Positions 53,520 through 63,988 of a stretch of DNA of 64,000 bases are shown here, piece after piece. The stretch covers positions 15,335,594-15,399,593 of the forward strand of contig JAMXIF010000058.1 in NCBI GenBank assembly GCA_028583685.1. The letters run 5' to 3'. The notes beneath the pieces are model-generated. The model had not been told where the DNA came from. It searched no databases and saw only the letters and a list, made by a program, of their open reading frames with translations. The stretch's first letter is position 1, and each line of letters opens with the position of its first letter. Source of the DNA: Petaurus breviceps papuanus (taxonomy: Eukaryota > Chordata > Mammalia > Diprotodontia > Petauridae). The translations under genes and the position numbers were made by a program.

Positions 53520-53715
53520 TACACAGAAAGGGAAATCCTCATCTGCGGATTTCGGCAAGGAAAATGCAAATGCCCAAAGGGCACACCATCTCTCCAGGCT
53601 CCCCTTGATTTCCTAAATTGGCACTTCTTTTCAAATTAAATAGTTTTTGGCATAACTGGTTATTTTTAAAAAGAACTTGTACTTCCAGGAAACACAATAA
53701 TAGACCTGTTCCTAC
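53520..53715. promoter_or_regulatory. candidate conserved non-coding element with octamer
   Basis: Repeat-free block with ATCTGCGGATTTCGGCAAGG, a perfect POU octamer ATGCAAAT (53,564-53,571), TTTTCAAATTAAATAG and GGCATAACTGGTTATTTTT. Inference of enhancer function. Confidence 0.42.
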
Positions 53716-54359
53716 CCGACCAGGGAGTGGGAAGACATATCAACTCTCTTAGTCCTCTGGGTAGTCTTTAGTGCACTGAAACAACCATTTGGTAAGTGGT
53801 GCCTGGGGAGATGAATAACATCTCTTCTAGGTGAGCAGAGTAACCCACCTACTTGACTTTCCATCCCCCAGATCTCCCATTTACAAACGGAGATGAACTC
53901 AATACACTTATTTACGATACTTCTTTGTCCTCAGATCTTAATAAATATGAATCCTAGGGGATGACCTTGAATATCTGGGACCAACTACTCTCATTTCTTT
54001 AGAAATGAAGCAAAAAACAAAACAAAAACAAAAACCATTCAGCTAGTTAGGGGCAGAACTTCCCTACCCAGGAGCTGTAAGAGTTTCCAATTTGATTCCC
54101 TCCCATTTGGAGGGACTTTTTTTTTTCACAATTACTCCCCTTTCCATGTTAACTTCACAAAGGTTCTTTTCTTTCTTTTAGCTTTATTCATTCCCAGAGT
54201 TTCTTTCTTTCCAGATGTAAGAGATACTAGTTTCGTTCTGAGGTCTTTCTTCTCTTCTTGGGAGCATAAGAAAACACTGTCTGATAATTGGAATCCTAGA
54301 CTTGGGGAGTATCAGAAGAGTTAAATTTCTTTGACATTAACTCACTGAGTATTCTGAAC
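53716..54359. other. unassigned sequence
   Basis: Nothing recognised. Confidence 0.4.
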
Positions 54360-54490
54360 CATTTATTTCTTCTTGGTGCCTCAATTTCTCTGTCTATAAA
54401 ATGGAATGCAAAATGCCTTCCAGGACTCGAAGTGAAATGTGTGGGAGAAATCTGAAAAGCACTTTAAGCATCTTTAAAAATTATGTTAAC
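54360..54490 (+). repeat. MIR fragment
   Basis: CCTCAATTTCTCTGTCTATA, AAATGGAATGCAAAATGCC and a decayed 3' end. Confidence 0.55.
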
Positions 54491-54557
54491 AATGAAAACA
54501 TGTGGAATGGGATTCAAATCCCAGACATCGCCATATGATAAATCGATCAGTTAATGA

Positions 54558-54718
54558 GAATTGCTCACATTTACATGACACTTTAAAGCTTATAAAACAC
54601 TTGTCTCACAACAGTCCTATAAGAAGTGAAGTTTTTTTATCCCAAATTAACAGATGAAGAGGCTGGGGCAGAGAGTAGTCAAATGACCTGGCCAGGGTCA
54701 CACAGCTAGACAATGTCA
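54558..54718 (-). repeat. MIR SINE
   Basis: CATTTACATGACACTTTAAA, AACAGATGAAGAGGCTGG, CCAGGGTCACACAGCTAGAC. It abuts the CR1. Confidence 0.85.
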
Positions 54719-55834
54719 TAGAATTAACAAATTTAAGAGTTGAAAGAAATCTCAGTGGCTACCTAGTCCAGCAGATTTAAAAAAGAATCTTCCACTGTGA
54801 CAGCATTGACAAATGGTCATTCAGCTACTACCAGAAGACCTCAAAGGAGAGGGAACACACCATATCTGGAGGAAATTCAGTCCACCTTTCGTTGGCTCTA
54901 ATTGGTAGTTTTTCCTGCCATCAATCCTAAATCATTCTCTTTACAACTTCTATCCATTTCTCCTCTTTCTGCCTTCCAGGGCTATGTGGAATAAGGCTAA
55001 TACCTTGTCCATATTACAACTTTTAAATACTTGAACACAGTGATTAGGTTATCCTGAGTCTTCTTTTCTGTAGAAAATGCCCATTTCCTTCAATTGATCC
55101 TCATATGTCAAGTTCTCAAGGCCTTTGATCATCCTGCCTGCTCTCCTAGGGCTACTCCCCAGCTTATCAATGTCCTTAAACTAGGGTGCTATGAATTAAA
55201 CATTGCATGAGCTTTTTGGCTGCCACATCAAATGTTAGCTCATACTGACCTTGCAATCTACTAAAGCCCCAAGACCTTTCCCAAAATAACTGTGGCATCC
55301 CCACGCCTTCCTATTTTATATTGTGATTTTGATTTTTTTGTACCCAAGTTTTAAGACTCTACAGTTGTCCCTACTGAATTGTATCTTGTTAGTTTCAGCC
55401 TAATGCTGTAGCCTGCCAAGAGCCTTTTGGATCCTGACTATATCATCCAGTGTATTAACTATCCTGCCCAACTTTGTGCCATCTGCAAATATGATGAGCA
55501 TGTCATTTTATGCTTTTATCCAAATCATTGATAGAAATGTTCAATAGTATAGGACCAAGTAGAAATTCTTTCAGTATTCCACAGAAGACCTCCTGTCATG
55601 TTGATGTTAAACCATTAACCCTTTGAATCCAGCCATCTATCCTACCAGTTCTGAATCTATCCAATTATATTATTGTCTAATCCAGCAGTTTTCAAATTGC
55701 GAGACACTGTGCTTAGAGGCTGTCTCTCTCCTTTGTTGAATCATGACCTCTTCCCCATCTGTAGATCTGAAAGGTAATTTCTCCCTTGCTCTCCTCTAAT
55801 TTGTTTATGGTATGATTTTAAAACTAGGTCATGT

Positions 55835-55938
55835 GGGGCAGCCAGGTGGCTCAGCAAGTAAGAGCACCGGCTCCAGTGTCAGGATGACCTGAGGATCAAA
55901 TCTGGGCTCAGATACTTAGCACCACACCCAGAAATAAG
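55835..55938 (+). repeat. tRNA-derived SINE nested in the hAT element
   Basis: GGGGCAGCCAGGTGGCTCAG head, GGGCTCAGATACTTAGC and CACACCCAGAAATAA, the same subtype as 5,009-5,164. 3' truncated. Confidence 0.88.
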
Positions 55939-56040
55939 GGTTCCTTTAAGGAGTCCATGAGGAAAAAGACTATTTCCATCATACTACTAAGACATTATTT
56001 GCCTATTAAAATACTCTTCCCTTTTCTAGTTGCATATCTA

Positions 56041-56172
56041 TGTGAGGACAGATTTTCTCCATATACTGCAACCAAAGCATCAGAATCCACCAGACTGAAG
56101 GCATAAGCAGCTATGAAAATCCAGTTGTCTTCTATAAAGCTACACATTAAAGAGACTTGCAAAAATATGTAA
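56041..56172 (+). pseudogene. hAT transposase C-terminal remnant
   Basis: One frame reads CEDRFSPYTATKASESTRLK, an in-frame stop after one more residue, then KIQLSSIKLHIKETCKN before a TAA at 56,170-56,172. It resembles the hAT transposase C-terminus (FSPYTATKT.. and IQLSSIKPDIKEICK motifs, recalled from the family, not searched). Only the last tens of residues remain. It identifies the element as hAT and gives its strand. Confidence 0.7.
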
Positions 56173-56907
56173 AACAATAGTTTTCTTTCTCACTACTATT
56201 TTTGTTTGGGAAAATATGTTATTTTTCATGTACAAATTATGTTAACATTTAATGGATTTATTATCATTTTAAATGAATTAATAAATTAATATTTTGAAAT
56301 TTTATCATTTTTAATTTCTAATATGGTAAACATCAATAGATATAACTCACAAAAATATAAACTCTTTAGGGTCCTCAAAAATGTTAAAGAATGTAAAGGA
56401 GTCCTGAGACCAAAAAGTTTGAAAACTGGTTTAAGCCATATGTCTCCATCTTCTCTACAAAAATAAGACACTTTATCAAAAACTTTGCTAAATTCTATGT
56501 AAACCATATTCACAGCATTCCCTAATAATCTAATCTACTAATTTAACTAATCCTGTAAAAAAAAAGAAATGAGGTTAGTCTGGCTGGACTTGTTCTTGCT
56601 GAAACCCTCCTAGCTTTTTGTAATCAATCACTGCTTCCCTTTCTAAATTTTGCCAACCATCTCTTTGATTTTTCAAGAATTTCCTCTGGAATCAAACTCA
56701 AGCTCATTTGCCTTTATTTAGAAGACCTTGCTCCCTTCCATTTTTTAAAAAAAGTGGGATAATATTTGCTCTCCTCCAGTCTTGTGGTACCTCTTCAATT
56801 TCCCATGATCTTTCAAATATCATTGGCAATGCCATCTACAAACACATCTTCCATTTCTTTCAGGGCCAAGAATGTAGTACATCTGGCCTTGAATTGAATT
56901 CACCTGG

Positions 56908-57434
56908 TGTAATGGAAATGCAAATTTAAAGATCTTCCCTGCCCCTAGGCTAAAGTACACCTGGAGCCTGGGGTGGGAGGCTTGTTTTTCAGTAAATATT
57001 TCTTGATTGGCCAGTGAGTCAATAAGGTTGTTACATTCTCTGAGCCAGGAGAAGGCTATATAAGCCCTGATGTGTAGCTTTGTTTTGGGGCTCACTTTGA
57101 GAAGTTTTCTGTGATTTGATCTGGATTCTGGGAAGTCGTTGTTGAGAGCCCCCCCTCGGCTTTGAAAAACCCAGATATTGATTTGGTATGGATGTAATGG
57201 TTGGACAGTTTGGAAATCTGTCTACTTGATCTGTTTCTCTGACTTGATAATTCTGTCTGTGTATTCTGAAGTTCGGGCTGCTGACCTTTTTCCCCTGAAC
57301 TAGGTGAAGGATACATATCTGACTGATTAAAGTAAGCTTGTTAACCCATTTTGAGTTGCTTTCCTTTATCAAAGCAGATCCAAGAACCTGTGGTGGCAGC
57401 AACCCTGAGGACGCTTGGGGTGCTTGCTGCTACA
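56908..57434 (+). mobile_element. solo LTR of an endogenous retrovirus-like element (fossil)
   Basis: A 527-bp LTR bounded by TG..CA inside the CR1, flanked by the 5-bp duplication CCTGG (56,903-56,907 and 57,435-57,439). TATA box in CTATATAAG (57,056-57,064) and poly-A signal ATTAAA (57,326-57,331) give plus orientation. No internal region, so it is a recombination product. Family unassigned; a 5-bp duplication fits several ERV classes. Younger than the CR1, older than can be dated here. Confidence 0.85.
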
Positions 57435-59420
57435 CCTGGGTGATTTGAATTCATCAAGGACAGCTAAGCAAACTCTTATTATCTTATTACTATCAACTCC
57501 CTGTTAATTGGTTTTTTTTGTCATTTCCAGTATAAAACTCATTTTCTTTTGTAGAGAAAACAGAAACAAAATAACAATTGAATAACTCTGCCTTCTCTTT
57601 CTTATTTGTTGTCATTACCCTACTCACCCCAAGCAAAAGCCCTATCCCTAATTCTTCCTTCGTCCTCCCTTTTCCCACCACAAAAAAGCACTGTTTGTTG
57701 TTCTTACATTCCCTCACCAACCTTGATTTTTTCAGAGCTTTAGCATCCCTGACACTTTTTTAAAGGTTCATGCCAGATAGTCATATTTATCTTCTGTTCA
57801 CTGGCCTTGCTTCCATCTTCTGTACGTCTTCTAAAATCTAAGTTGGTTAGAGAGTCCCCTATGCATCCACGTTGGCCTCTTCAGACAAATGCCATTTTTC
57901 TTTCTTGTCAGAATTATTTCCCTTTGTGTCTTTGAAATTTTATTCTCTAGTGACTCTCATTCTTCCTAAGGTGACTTCTACTGAAGCTTTTTAGTCCATG
58001 GGATCCTATCTTTCTTCTGAACCCAGTGAAATCTGCTCTCCCCAAATCTAGAATTCTTGTGAGATTATGCTTAGTATTCATTCCTCTTCTTCTCTATCAT
58101 AAATTTGAGGATAGAGAGGTCACTTCCCCATAAGATTCCCATCATATCCAACACAACAACTGGCTCTTTTGTTAGTGAGAATCAGATGAAGAATAGAATT
58201 TCTTCTTGTTGGTTCTTCCACCCTTTGGAGGATTTCATTATCACTAACTCAAGTCAATAAATGTATTAATAAACTGTGTTATCCCACCCCAATTGGGGTA
58301 GCACTTTTATTTATTCTATTTCCTTTGGATAAAGTTTATCTGTCCAGATCCATGATCCAGTAACAAATTTCATACCACCATATCTCACTGATACTTTGAG
58401 ATCAATTTTACCCTTTTATTAGGACCATGAGTTTCTCTTATTGTTGCCTGAATTTTGAATATTTTACTACTGAATCTTTTCTGGGGTTTTGTCTCCTGTG
58501 AAGTTTTGGGCATCTCAGCTGTTATTTTTCTTCTTTCTTTGAGGCTTATTCCCTATGGTATCTAACACTGGGGATAGATTAAGCAATCTTCTCCTTCTCT
58601 TTTTAGTTTGCAGTCCTTTTGATTAGATTTGGAAGACACCTGTCCAATACATAATTACTAGCTTTTGTTAGGTGTACTTCATCTCTGGCTACAAATCTGT
58701 TAACCCATATTGTAAGCCAGGATACAGTCATCCAAATCCTATTCTTAGACACCATTTTATTAACTAGCTGTCAACTTCCCCAAATTTTCTCTTCTTAATC
58801 CCTTAGCTTCAATAAGTGAAGATGAAGAAAGGCAGCCTGTTCCCCTATGATCTTAATTTCTTTTCCAAGACTTCAGAACCATTGATAATACTCTTGTCTG
58901 AGCCAGAAAACCAATCTCAAGTCACCGGGTGCTAAATCCACACTGTCTACCTACAGAAAGATGGATAGGTGGTTAGAATATACTGTCCTGTTGATAAAAG
59001 AGTGATCTACTGACTCAATGACTAGTAAGCATTTTGTCTTAAAAAGTTTTCCAATAAACAGATGGATTTACCTGAATCTGCATTTGACCAACAGCCCACA
59101 CTTCTCTTCAATCTGCCATTTTAACTTCCTTAGCTCCATGCTCTAATCCACCTATCTAGCAAGCTACAGGGGACACCTCCTGTTCATTTTTAGTTATTTT
59201 GGCTTACTGTATTATTTCCATGGTAAAAGTAGAGAGTTGTGTTTAGGACTTCTCTCTTCCTAAACTACTTTACTTCCCTGCTTCAAGTCCCCAAGTCCCC
59301 TTCTTAATAGCAGATTGCCAATATACCTGCAATTGTACCCACTAATTAAATTTCAATTCCCCTTGATTATCACAAATGCCTCCTGAAGAATCAGGGTCCT
59401 AATTGCCTGGTATCAAAGGG

Positions 59421-59929
59421 GAACAGCAGGGCATGCTATTTATCCCCAGGGTGCTAACCAGAAATTATCCCCATTTACCCAAGTCAATATTATATAACGG
59501 TTACACTTGAACTTTGGGAATGAAAGTTGGGTTTGGGTATTTTTTTTTGCTTTCAAAGAGCCTTGAAAATTTTCCATGATCTGAGCCCAAAATATTTGGT
59601 TAAGGAAGACAAACATGGGAATAATATGTGAAATCTTATCCAATTACATGAGCAAGATAAGTTCCAATTTCTCACTTCATATTAGAGAAATAAAAGATGG
59701 GCAGGCAGAGGGAGGAATATGTGAAGAGAAACCTTGCAGATTTCTCTATATCTGAATCTGGCCCAAACTGGCCCTTTTTAGGAGACATTGTAAGTTTCTT
59801 TCAGGGGCCCCTCAAATGACCTTTTAGATTTCTTTGAGAGGTCAATCAGCAAGGAATACTTGAAAGATTTTAAGAAACTAGTTTTCTGTTTAGAAGCTCA
59901 GAGCTTCAGTGTCCCTTGCCTCTGTGATC
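59421..59929. other. unassigned sequence
   Basis: Nothing firmly recognised. The CR1 5' boundary may extend into the left part. Confidence 0.35.
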
Positions 59930-60023
59930 TCAAATACACTAGATGACCTCTAAAGTCCATTCAAGTGGCACCTCAGAAACTTGACAGTGGCTATGTGACC
60001 TTGGGCAAGTCACTTAACCCCAA

Positions 60024-60093
<70 letters not shown>

Positions 60094-60120
60094 TTCCATT
60101 AAAGCTTTACATCTATGATC
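59930..60120 (+). repeat. MIR3 split by a truncated tRNA-derived SINE
   Basis: ACTAGATGACCTCTAAAGTC (MIR3) precedes SINE text AGTGGCACCTCAGAAACTTG, GTGACCTTGGGCAAGTCACT, TAACCCCAATTGCATC. MIR3 resumes with AAAGCTTTACATCTATGATC. Confidence 0.75.
60029..60091. repeat. (CT)n(CA)n microsatellite in a SINE tail
   Basis: CT run followed directly by CA run at the position of the SINE A-tail. Confidence 0.96.
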
Positions 60121-60469
60121 ATATGATATATTCTTTCAATCTACTGTCAATAGTAAAAAAAAAGTAAAAAAAATCATGTGGGGGGGATAGGAAGGGGTGA
60201 AAAAGGGAAAGGGAAAAGGAAAAGAACTCAAGAATTCTGCCATATTTATTGCCCTGCTTAATAATTCTATTCATCCTAAGTCTCTGATTCCACATTTGCA
60301 CAATCACTATTATTTTGTGTGGAAGAAACCAAGAGCTATTGAAATAGACCATAAGGTAGTAACACGACTGAGAAAGATCACTGTCAAGTCAATTTAGGAA
60401 AGATAGACACCATCTATAAATAAATGAATGAATGGAGTGAATAAATTAATTAATTAATTAATTAATATG
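60121..60469. other. unassigned sequence
   Basis: Purine-rich patch at 60,180-60,225. (TTAA)n-like run at about 60,446-60,466. No gene seen. Confidence 0.45.
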
Positions 60470-60640
60470 CCAGCCTGTCTTTATCATATATTAGATCTAT
60501 GACCTTAGAAAAGTCACCTGTCCTTTCTGAGCCTCAGTTTCTTTCACAGGAATAATACCTTCACCACCTGAAAGTGTTTCATAAATCTTAAAGGTCTATA
60601 TGTAAGTACAAACCATTGTCATCATTGTGGCAGCAAATGA
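60470..60640 (+). repeat. MIR SINE
   Basis: TATGACCTTAGAAAAGTCAC, GAGCCTCAGTTTCTTTCACA, TTCATAAATCTTAAAGGTC. Confidence 0.8.
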
Positions 60641-60884
60641 AACTCAGGTACAAGTTTTCTTCAAAGAAGCCTGTTCTTTGTCAGTGACAGAAACATGAGT
60701 GAAATTTAGATCTCTAGGTTCCCAGGAGAACTGGTTAGCCTACTACCCTCTATAGCAGGTGCATGAGAAATAGAAGCATCCCAGGGGAAATAGAAGAATT
60801 TTGTTCTATTTCTAAGCTACTTGGTTGCCATTGGCCTTTGAAGGTGGCCCATGAAGAAGGCTGGTCTCCCCACTATTCACTTGC

Positions 60885-60885
60885 C

Positions 60886-60932
<47 letters not shown>

Positions 60933-60942
60933 NNNNNNNNNN

Positions 60943-61003
<61 letters not shown>

Positions 61004-61005
61004 CC
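60885..61005. repeat. (TATC)n microsatellite with assembly gap
   Basis: ATCT units on both sides of 10 unknown bases (60,933-60,942). Confidence 0.97.
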
Positions 61006-61085
61006 TCTTTCTCTTCTATCTATCTCATTCCAAGGGAAATGAAAACTGGAATTTCTTGGTATGTTCTTGCATTTGCCTCCATCCT

Positions 61086-61089
<4 letters not shown>

Positions 61090-61130
<41 letters not shown>
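61090..61130. repeat. (CT)n microsatellite
   Basis: About 20 CT units. Confidence 0.97.
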
Positions 61131-61132
<2 letters not shown>

Positions 61133-61134
61133 TT

Positions 61135-61619
61135 GACCACATCCATTATGCGCATTTCTATTAGATGTGTTTTGCCCATGATCTGTTGATTCATTATATT
61201 AGAATTGCAAACAAATACTCTCATTTTACTCTACCAACAAACCCCCCTTTTCCCTCACCCGCCTTTCATCTGGAATTCAGCATTGATTTTCCTAGTACCG
61301 CTCCACTGCCTGACTGACATTTCTGGTTGATTTCTTCCCTTGGCAATTCTCTTTCCTTCCTCACCAGTCTCCTGCCGGGGCCCAGGCTCAGAGGTAGTGA
61401 AACACCTGTATTAGCTGATCCTTCCTTCCCAGGGCTTAGCCTTCAAATCTGAACACAGCCAGACTGCTGGGCTCACCCACTCCTCTTCCAAGGGTCCTCC
61501 AGGAAAAGCTTCAAAATGTGTGATGGGAGTGAGTGGATAAAGGAAGCAGGTGGGCCTATGCAAAAGAGAAGGGCTGGTTGGTTTTAACCCCTAAGTGGTC
61601 CCATTTTCTAAGTCACCAA
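61135..61619. other. unassigned sequence
   Basis: No repeat recognised. CATTATGCGCATTTCTATTA and GATTCATTATATTAGAATTG near 61,145-61,210 are AT-rich but complex. Confidence 0.4.
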
Positions 61620-61890
61620 CCAATTAACACACTTGGGCCTCAACCATGACTCTGGCTGCTAAGGAAAGGTTACTGTGAAGTGAAATTAGATTCACACTGT
61701 TCAGTAAAGGATTAGGCTGGGGCAGAAGGTTTTTAGTGAATGATGTGAAAAGATGGGTGGAACATCATTTGTAAAAGGAGAGAACATAATCTTTTAACTA
61801 ATCCAAAGAAAAAGTTTCATTTAACTCTTACTTTATGAAATCAGTTGTTCCCAATACCAGAAAGTACTTAAAGAGAGCCATGGATAACAC
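61620..61890. promoter_or_regulatory. weak candidate conserved element
   Basis: Repeat-free block with CACCAACCAATTAACACAC, GAATGATGTGAAAAGATG and TTTAACTAATCCAAAG. Inference. Confidence 0.28.
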
Positions 61891-61994
61891 ATTTTCTTCA
61901 TAACCTCCTTATACTATAAACCATCCTTTCTTTCCTCTTCGATTTCTACTTTATCATAAGAATGGATACTGTGGGGGAATAGAAGGGCATAAAA

Positions 61995-62180
61995 CCATAA
62001 AAAGCCAGAGGTAGAAATGACCTTAGTAATCAATAGCGCCCTAGATCCAAAACTAGAAGATACCTACTAGGCCAACTCAGAGGAAGGCTAGATTAAGTGA
62101 CTTGTCTAAGGTCTCACAGGCAGTGTCAGAGATTGGGTTTAAAACCAGGCCCTCTATTACCAGGACTGTTTCACCTCCCT
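61995..62180 (-). repeat. MIR3/MIR SINE
   Basis: AGCCAGAGGTAGAAATGACC, AGTGACTTGTCTAAGGTCTC, GATTGGGTTTAAAACCAGG. Confidence 0.75.
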
Positions 62181-62189
62181 CATGGCTTC

Positions 62190-62445
62190 CCTTGAGGCAA
62201 GCACAGTGGATAAAGTGCTGGCCTGGAATTAGGAAGACCTGAGTTCAAATTCAACCTCAGATACCTACTACCTGTGTGAACCTAGGCAAGTCACTTAACC
62301 TGTTTGCCTCAGTTTCCTCAACGACAAAATGTGGATAATAACAGCACCCATGCCACGGGGTGTTGTAAGGATCCAATGAGATAATATTTGTAAAGTACTT
62401 AGGCCGGTGGTTGGCACATTATAGAAGTGCTTACTCCCTTCCTAT
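62190..62445 (+). repeat. THER1/MIR SINE, full length
   Basis: GCACAGTGGATAAAGTGCTG, GACCTGAGTTCAAATTCAAC, CAGTTTCCTCAACGACAAAA, GAGATAATATTTGTAAAGTA, TTATAGAAGTGCTTACTCCC. Confidence 0.95.
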
Positions 62446-62570
62446 CATGGAGCCTAACCCTCTCATTTTACATATATAACTTATTTAAGGCCACAAACCC
62501 ACTTTCTAGAAGATCGGGGAACAGGACTCCCATCTCCTGACTCTTAGTCTAATGGTTTTTCCACTGTACC
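62446..62570 (-). repeat. MIR fragment
   Basis: CCTCTCATTTTACATATATA, CTCCTGACTCTTAGTCTAAT. Confidence 0.65.
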
Positions 62571-62779
62571 CTAATGTCACACTGAAACCAGTTAAAGACA
62601 CTTCGGTAATGACCACTCAATACCAGGGGCATTGTCATCTCAGGCATCTGGGAGCTCCCTCTAGGCTTCCACTTCTGAGAAGTCTCAAAAAAGGTTGGGG
62701 GTGGGAGGAAGGGCTCCTGCGAGATTGAGTTTCCCATCTTTCCCACAGAGATAGGGAAATGCAAGCAGGCAGCTATTGG

Positions 62780-62925
62780 TGTATGTCCCTGGCTGACATC
62801 GGGAGAACCGATATTGTAAATGCCCCTGACATACTGACTCCATTGTTAATGGGAGAGCTTTAAGAGCCCATTAATTTCATTACTGTTCTATCAGGAGCAA
62901 GTGATTGTGATCCCCCCCTACTCCA
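62780..62925. promoter_or_regulatory. candidate conserved non-coding element
   Basis: Repeat-free with GAGAACCGATATTGTAAATG, the SOX-like imperfect palindrome CCATTGTTAATGG (62,840-62,852), CCCATTAATTTCATTAC and CAAGTGATTGTGA (NKX2-like plus TGATTG). Dense motif overlap. Function inferred. Confidence 0.45.
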
Positions 62926-63240
62926 CCCCCCACCAACCACAACCTACTGCCACAGTAGCTGCTGCTACCCCTGCCGCTGCTGCTACTAAAGGGCATTAGT
63001 CACAGCCAGAAAAAGCAGAAGCCACCAGAATTCTGGGGGGCCTGGGGGACATTCCAGAATCCCCAGGTGAGAGAAGGGGAAGATGCTCAGACATCTCAGT
63101 ATAGGCAAAGAAGCCTGAGAGTCGCCGACAGCCAAAGCCTTCCCAACAACCCTCCCTGCAAGAACCCAGGGCAATTCCTGCCTACAGTAATCCAAAGATT
63201 AAGATATACGTTCATGGACCCCAGCCTCAAGGGACCATTA
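62926..63240. other. unassigned sequence
   Basis: C-rich run then a short GCTGCTGCTAC-type trinucleotide patch (62,958-62,990). No exon supported. Confidence 0.4.
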
Positions 63241-63244
63241 TCCA

Positions 63245-63400
63245 GCCAGACTGAACATCAGAGACCATCTAGCTCAACCCCTACATTTTACAGAGAAGGA
63301 AACTGAGGGCAAGAGAGGTAAAAGAATTTGTCCAAGGTCACACAAGTAGCAAACAGCAGATGCTGGATCCAACCCATTTCTGTTTCCTCTAAATACAATC
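63245..63400 (-). repeat. MIR3/MIR SINE
   Basis: GAGACCATCTAGCTCAACCC, CATTTTACAGAGAAGGAAAC, TGTCCAAGGTCACACAAGTA. Confidence 0.88.
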
Positions 63401-63624
63401 ATCTGAGCTAAACTATAGGAGATGGCTCAGGATAGGGCCTGTGGTGCCTAGAACTTCTCCAAATCAAAGGGCTATGGGAGACCATCTTTAGGTTTGAGAT
63501 GTTGCTACTTATTTTTTTCCTCATTCTTTTTTTTTCTTTGAAAAAATAGTCTTTGTTACATAGAATGACTGAGTGAGGGAGGAGGAAGAATATGAGGAAA
63601 AATGTAGGTGACATAAAAACAATG
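63401..63624. other. unassigned sequence
   Basis: Nothing recognised. Confidence 0.4.
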
Positions 63625-63738
63625 ATATCAATTTTTAGAAATAATTTAGCTCAACCTCTAGAAGAAGCATAAATTCCCTCTGTGATATCCCCAATAAATA
63701 TTCATCAAACCTTTCTTTAAAGACTTCCAGTGACTGAG
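63625..63738 (-). repeat. L3/CR1 LINE 3' tip
   Basis: TAATTTAGCTCAACCTCTAG, AAGCATAAATTCCCTCTGTG, CTTTAAAGACTTCCAGTGAC, the antisense CR1 terminus, cut by the next MAR1. Confidence 0.75.
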
Positions 63739-63988
63739 GGCAACTAGATGGTACAGGGGATAGAGTGCCAGACTTACAGTTAAGAAGGATCATCCTCCTC
63801 AGTTTAAGATCTAGCCTCAGACTCTTACTAACTGTGTGACCCTGGGAAAGTCACTTAACCCTGTTTGCCTCAGTTTCCCCATCTGTAAAATGAACTGGAG
63901 ATGGAAATAGCAAACCACTTCAGTATCTTTGCCAAGAAAACCCCAAATGAGTTAAGGAAGAGTCCAACCACTGAACAACGACAATGAA
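63739..63988 (+). repeat. MAR1 SINE, near full length
   Basis: GGCAACTAGATGGTACAGGG head, GGGAAAGTCACTTAACCCTG, GATGGAAATAGCAAACCACT, GCCAAGAAAACCCCAAATGA, GAACAACGACAATGA tail. Confidence 0.95.

Larger units (their letters stand above)
55675..56436 (+). mobile_element. hAT DNA transposon remnant inserted in the CR1
   Basis: Element 55,683-56,428 begins CAGCAGTTTTCAAATTGC and ends CAAAAAGTTTGAAAACTG, imperfect hAT inverted repeats. Diverged 8-bp flanks GTCTAATC / GTTTAAGC match hAT target-site length. CR1 sequence is continuous across the site. A transposase tail is present at 56,041-56,172. Internally deleted, about 0.65 kb without its SINE. Confidence 0.8.
54717..59420 (-). repeat. long L3/CR1-type LINE with nested hAT, SINE and LTR
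   Basis: Antisense CR1 from its 3' UTR (AAATCTCAGTGGCTACCTAG) through the reverse transcriptase. The FADDTKLG box at about 55,470-55,500 reads FADGTKLG. CTCATACTGACCTTGCAATC, TTGATAGAAATGTTCAATAG, AAATGAGGTTAGTCTGGCTG and CCAGTCTTGTGGTACCTCTT are in order. Recognisable to about 57,760, plausible beyond; the 5' limit is uncertain. The longest LINE here, about 3.4 kb without insertions. Confidence 0.85.

Noticed and set aside
57031-57402. 123-codon minus-strand frame
   Set aside because: It lies antisense within the solo LTR and resembles no protein family.
60763-61164. 133-codon frame with Ile-Tyr-Leu-Ser repeats
   Set aside because: Translation of TATC and CT microsatellites across an assembly gap.
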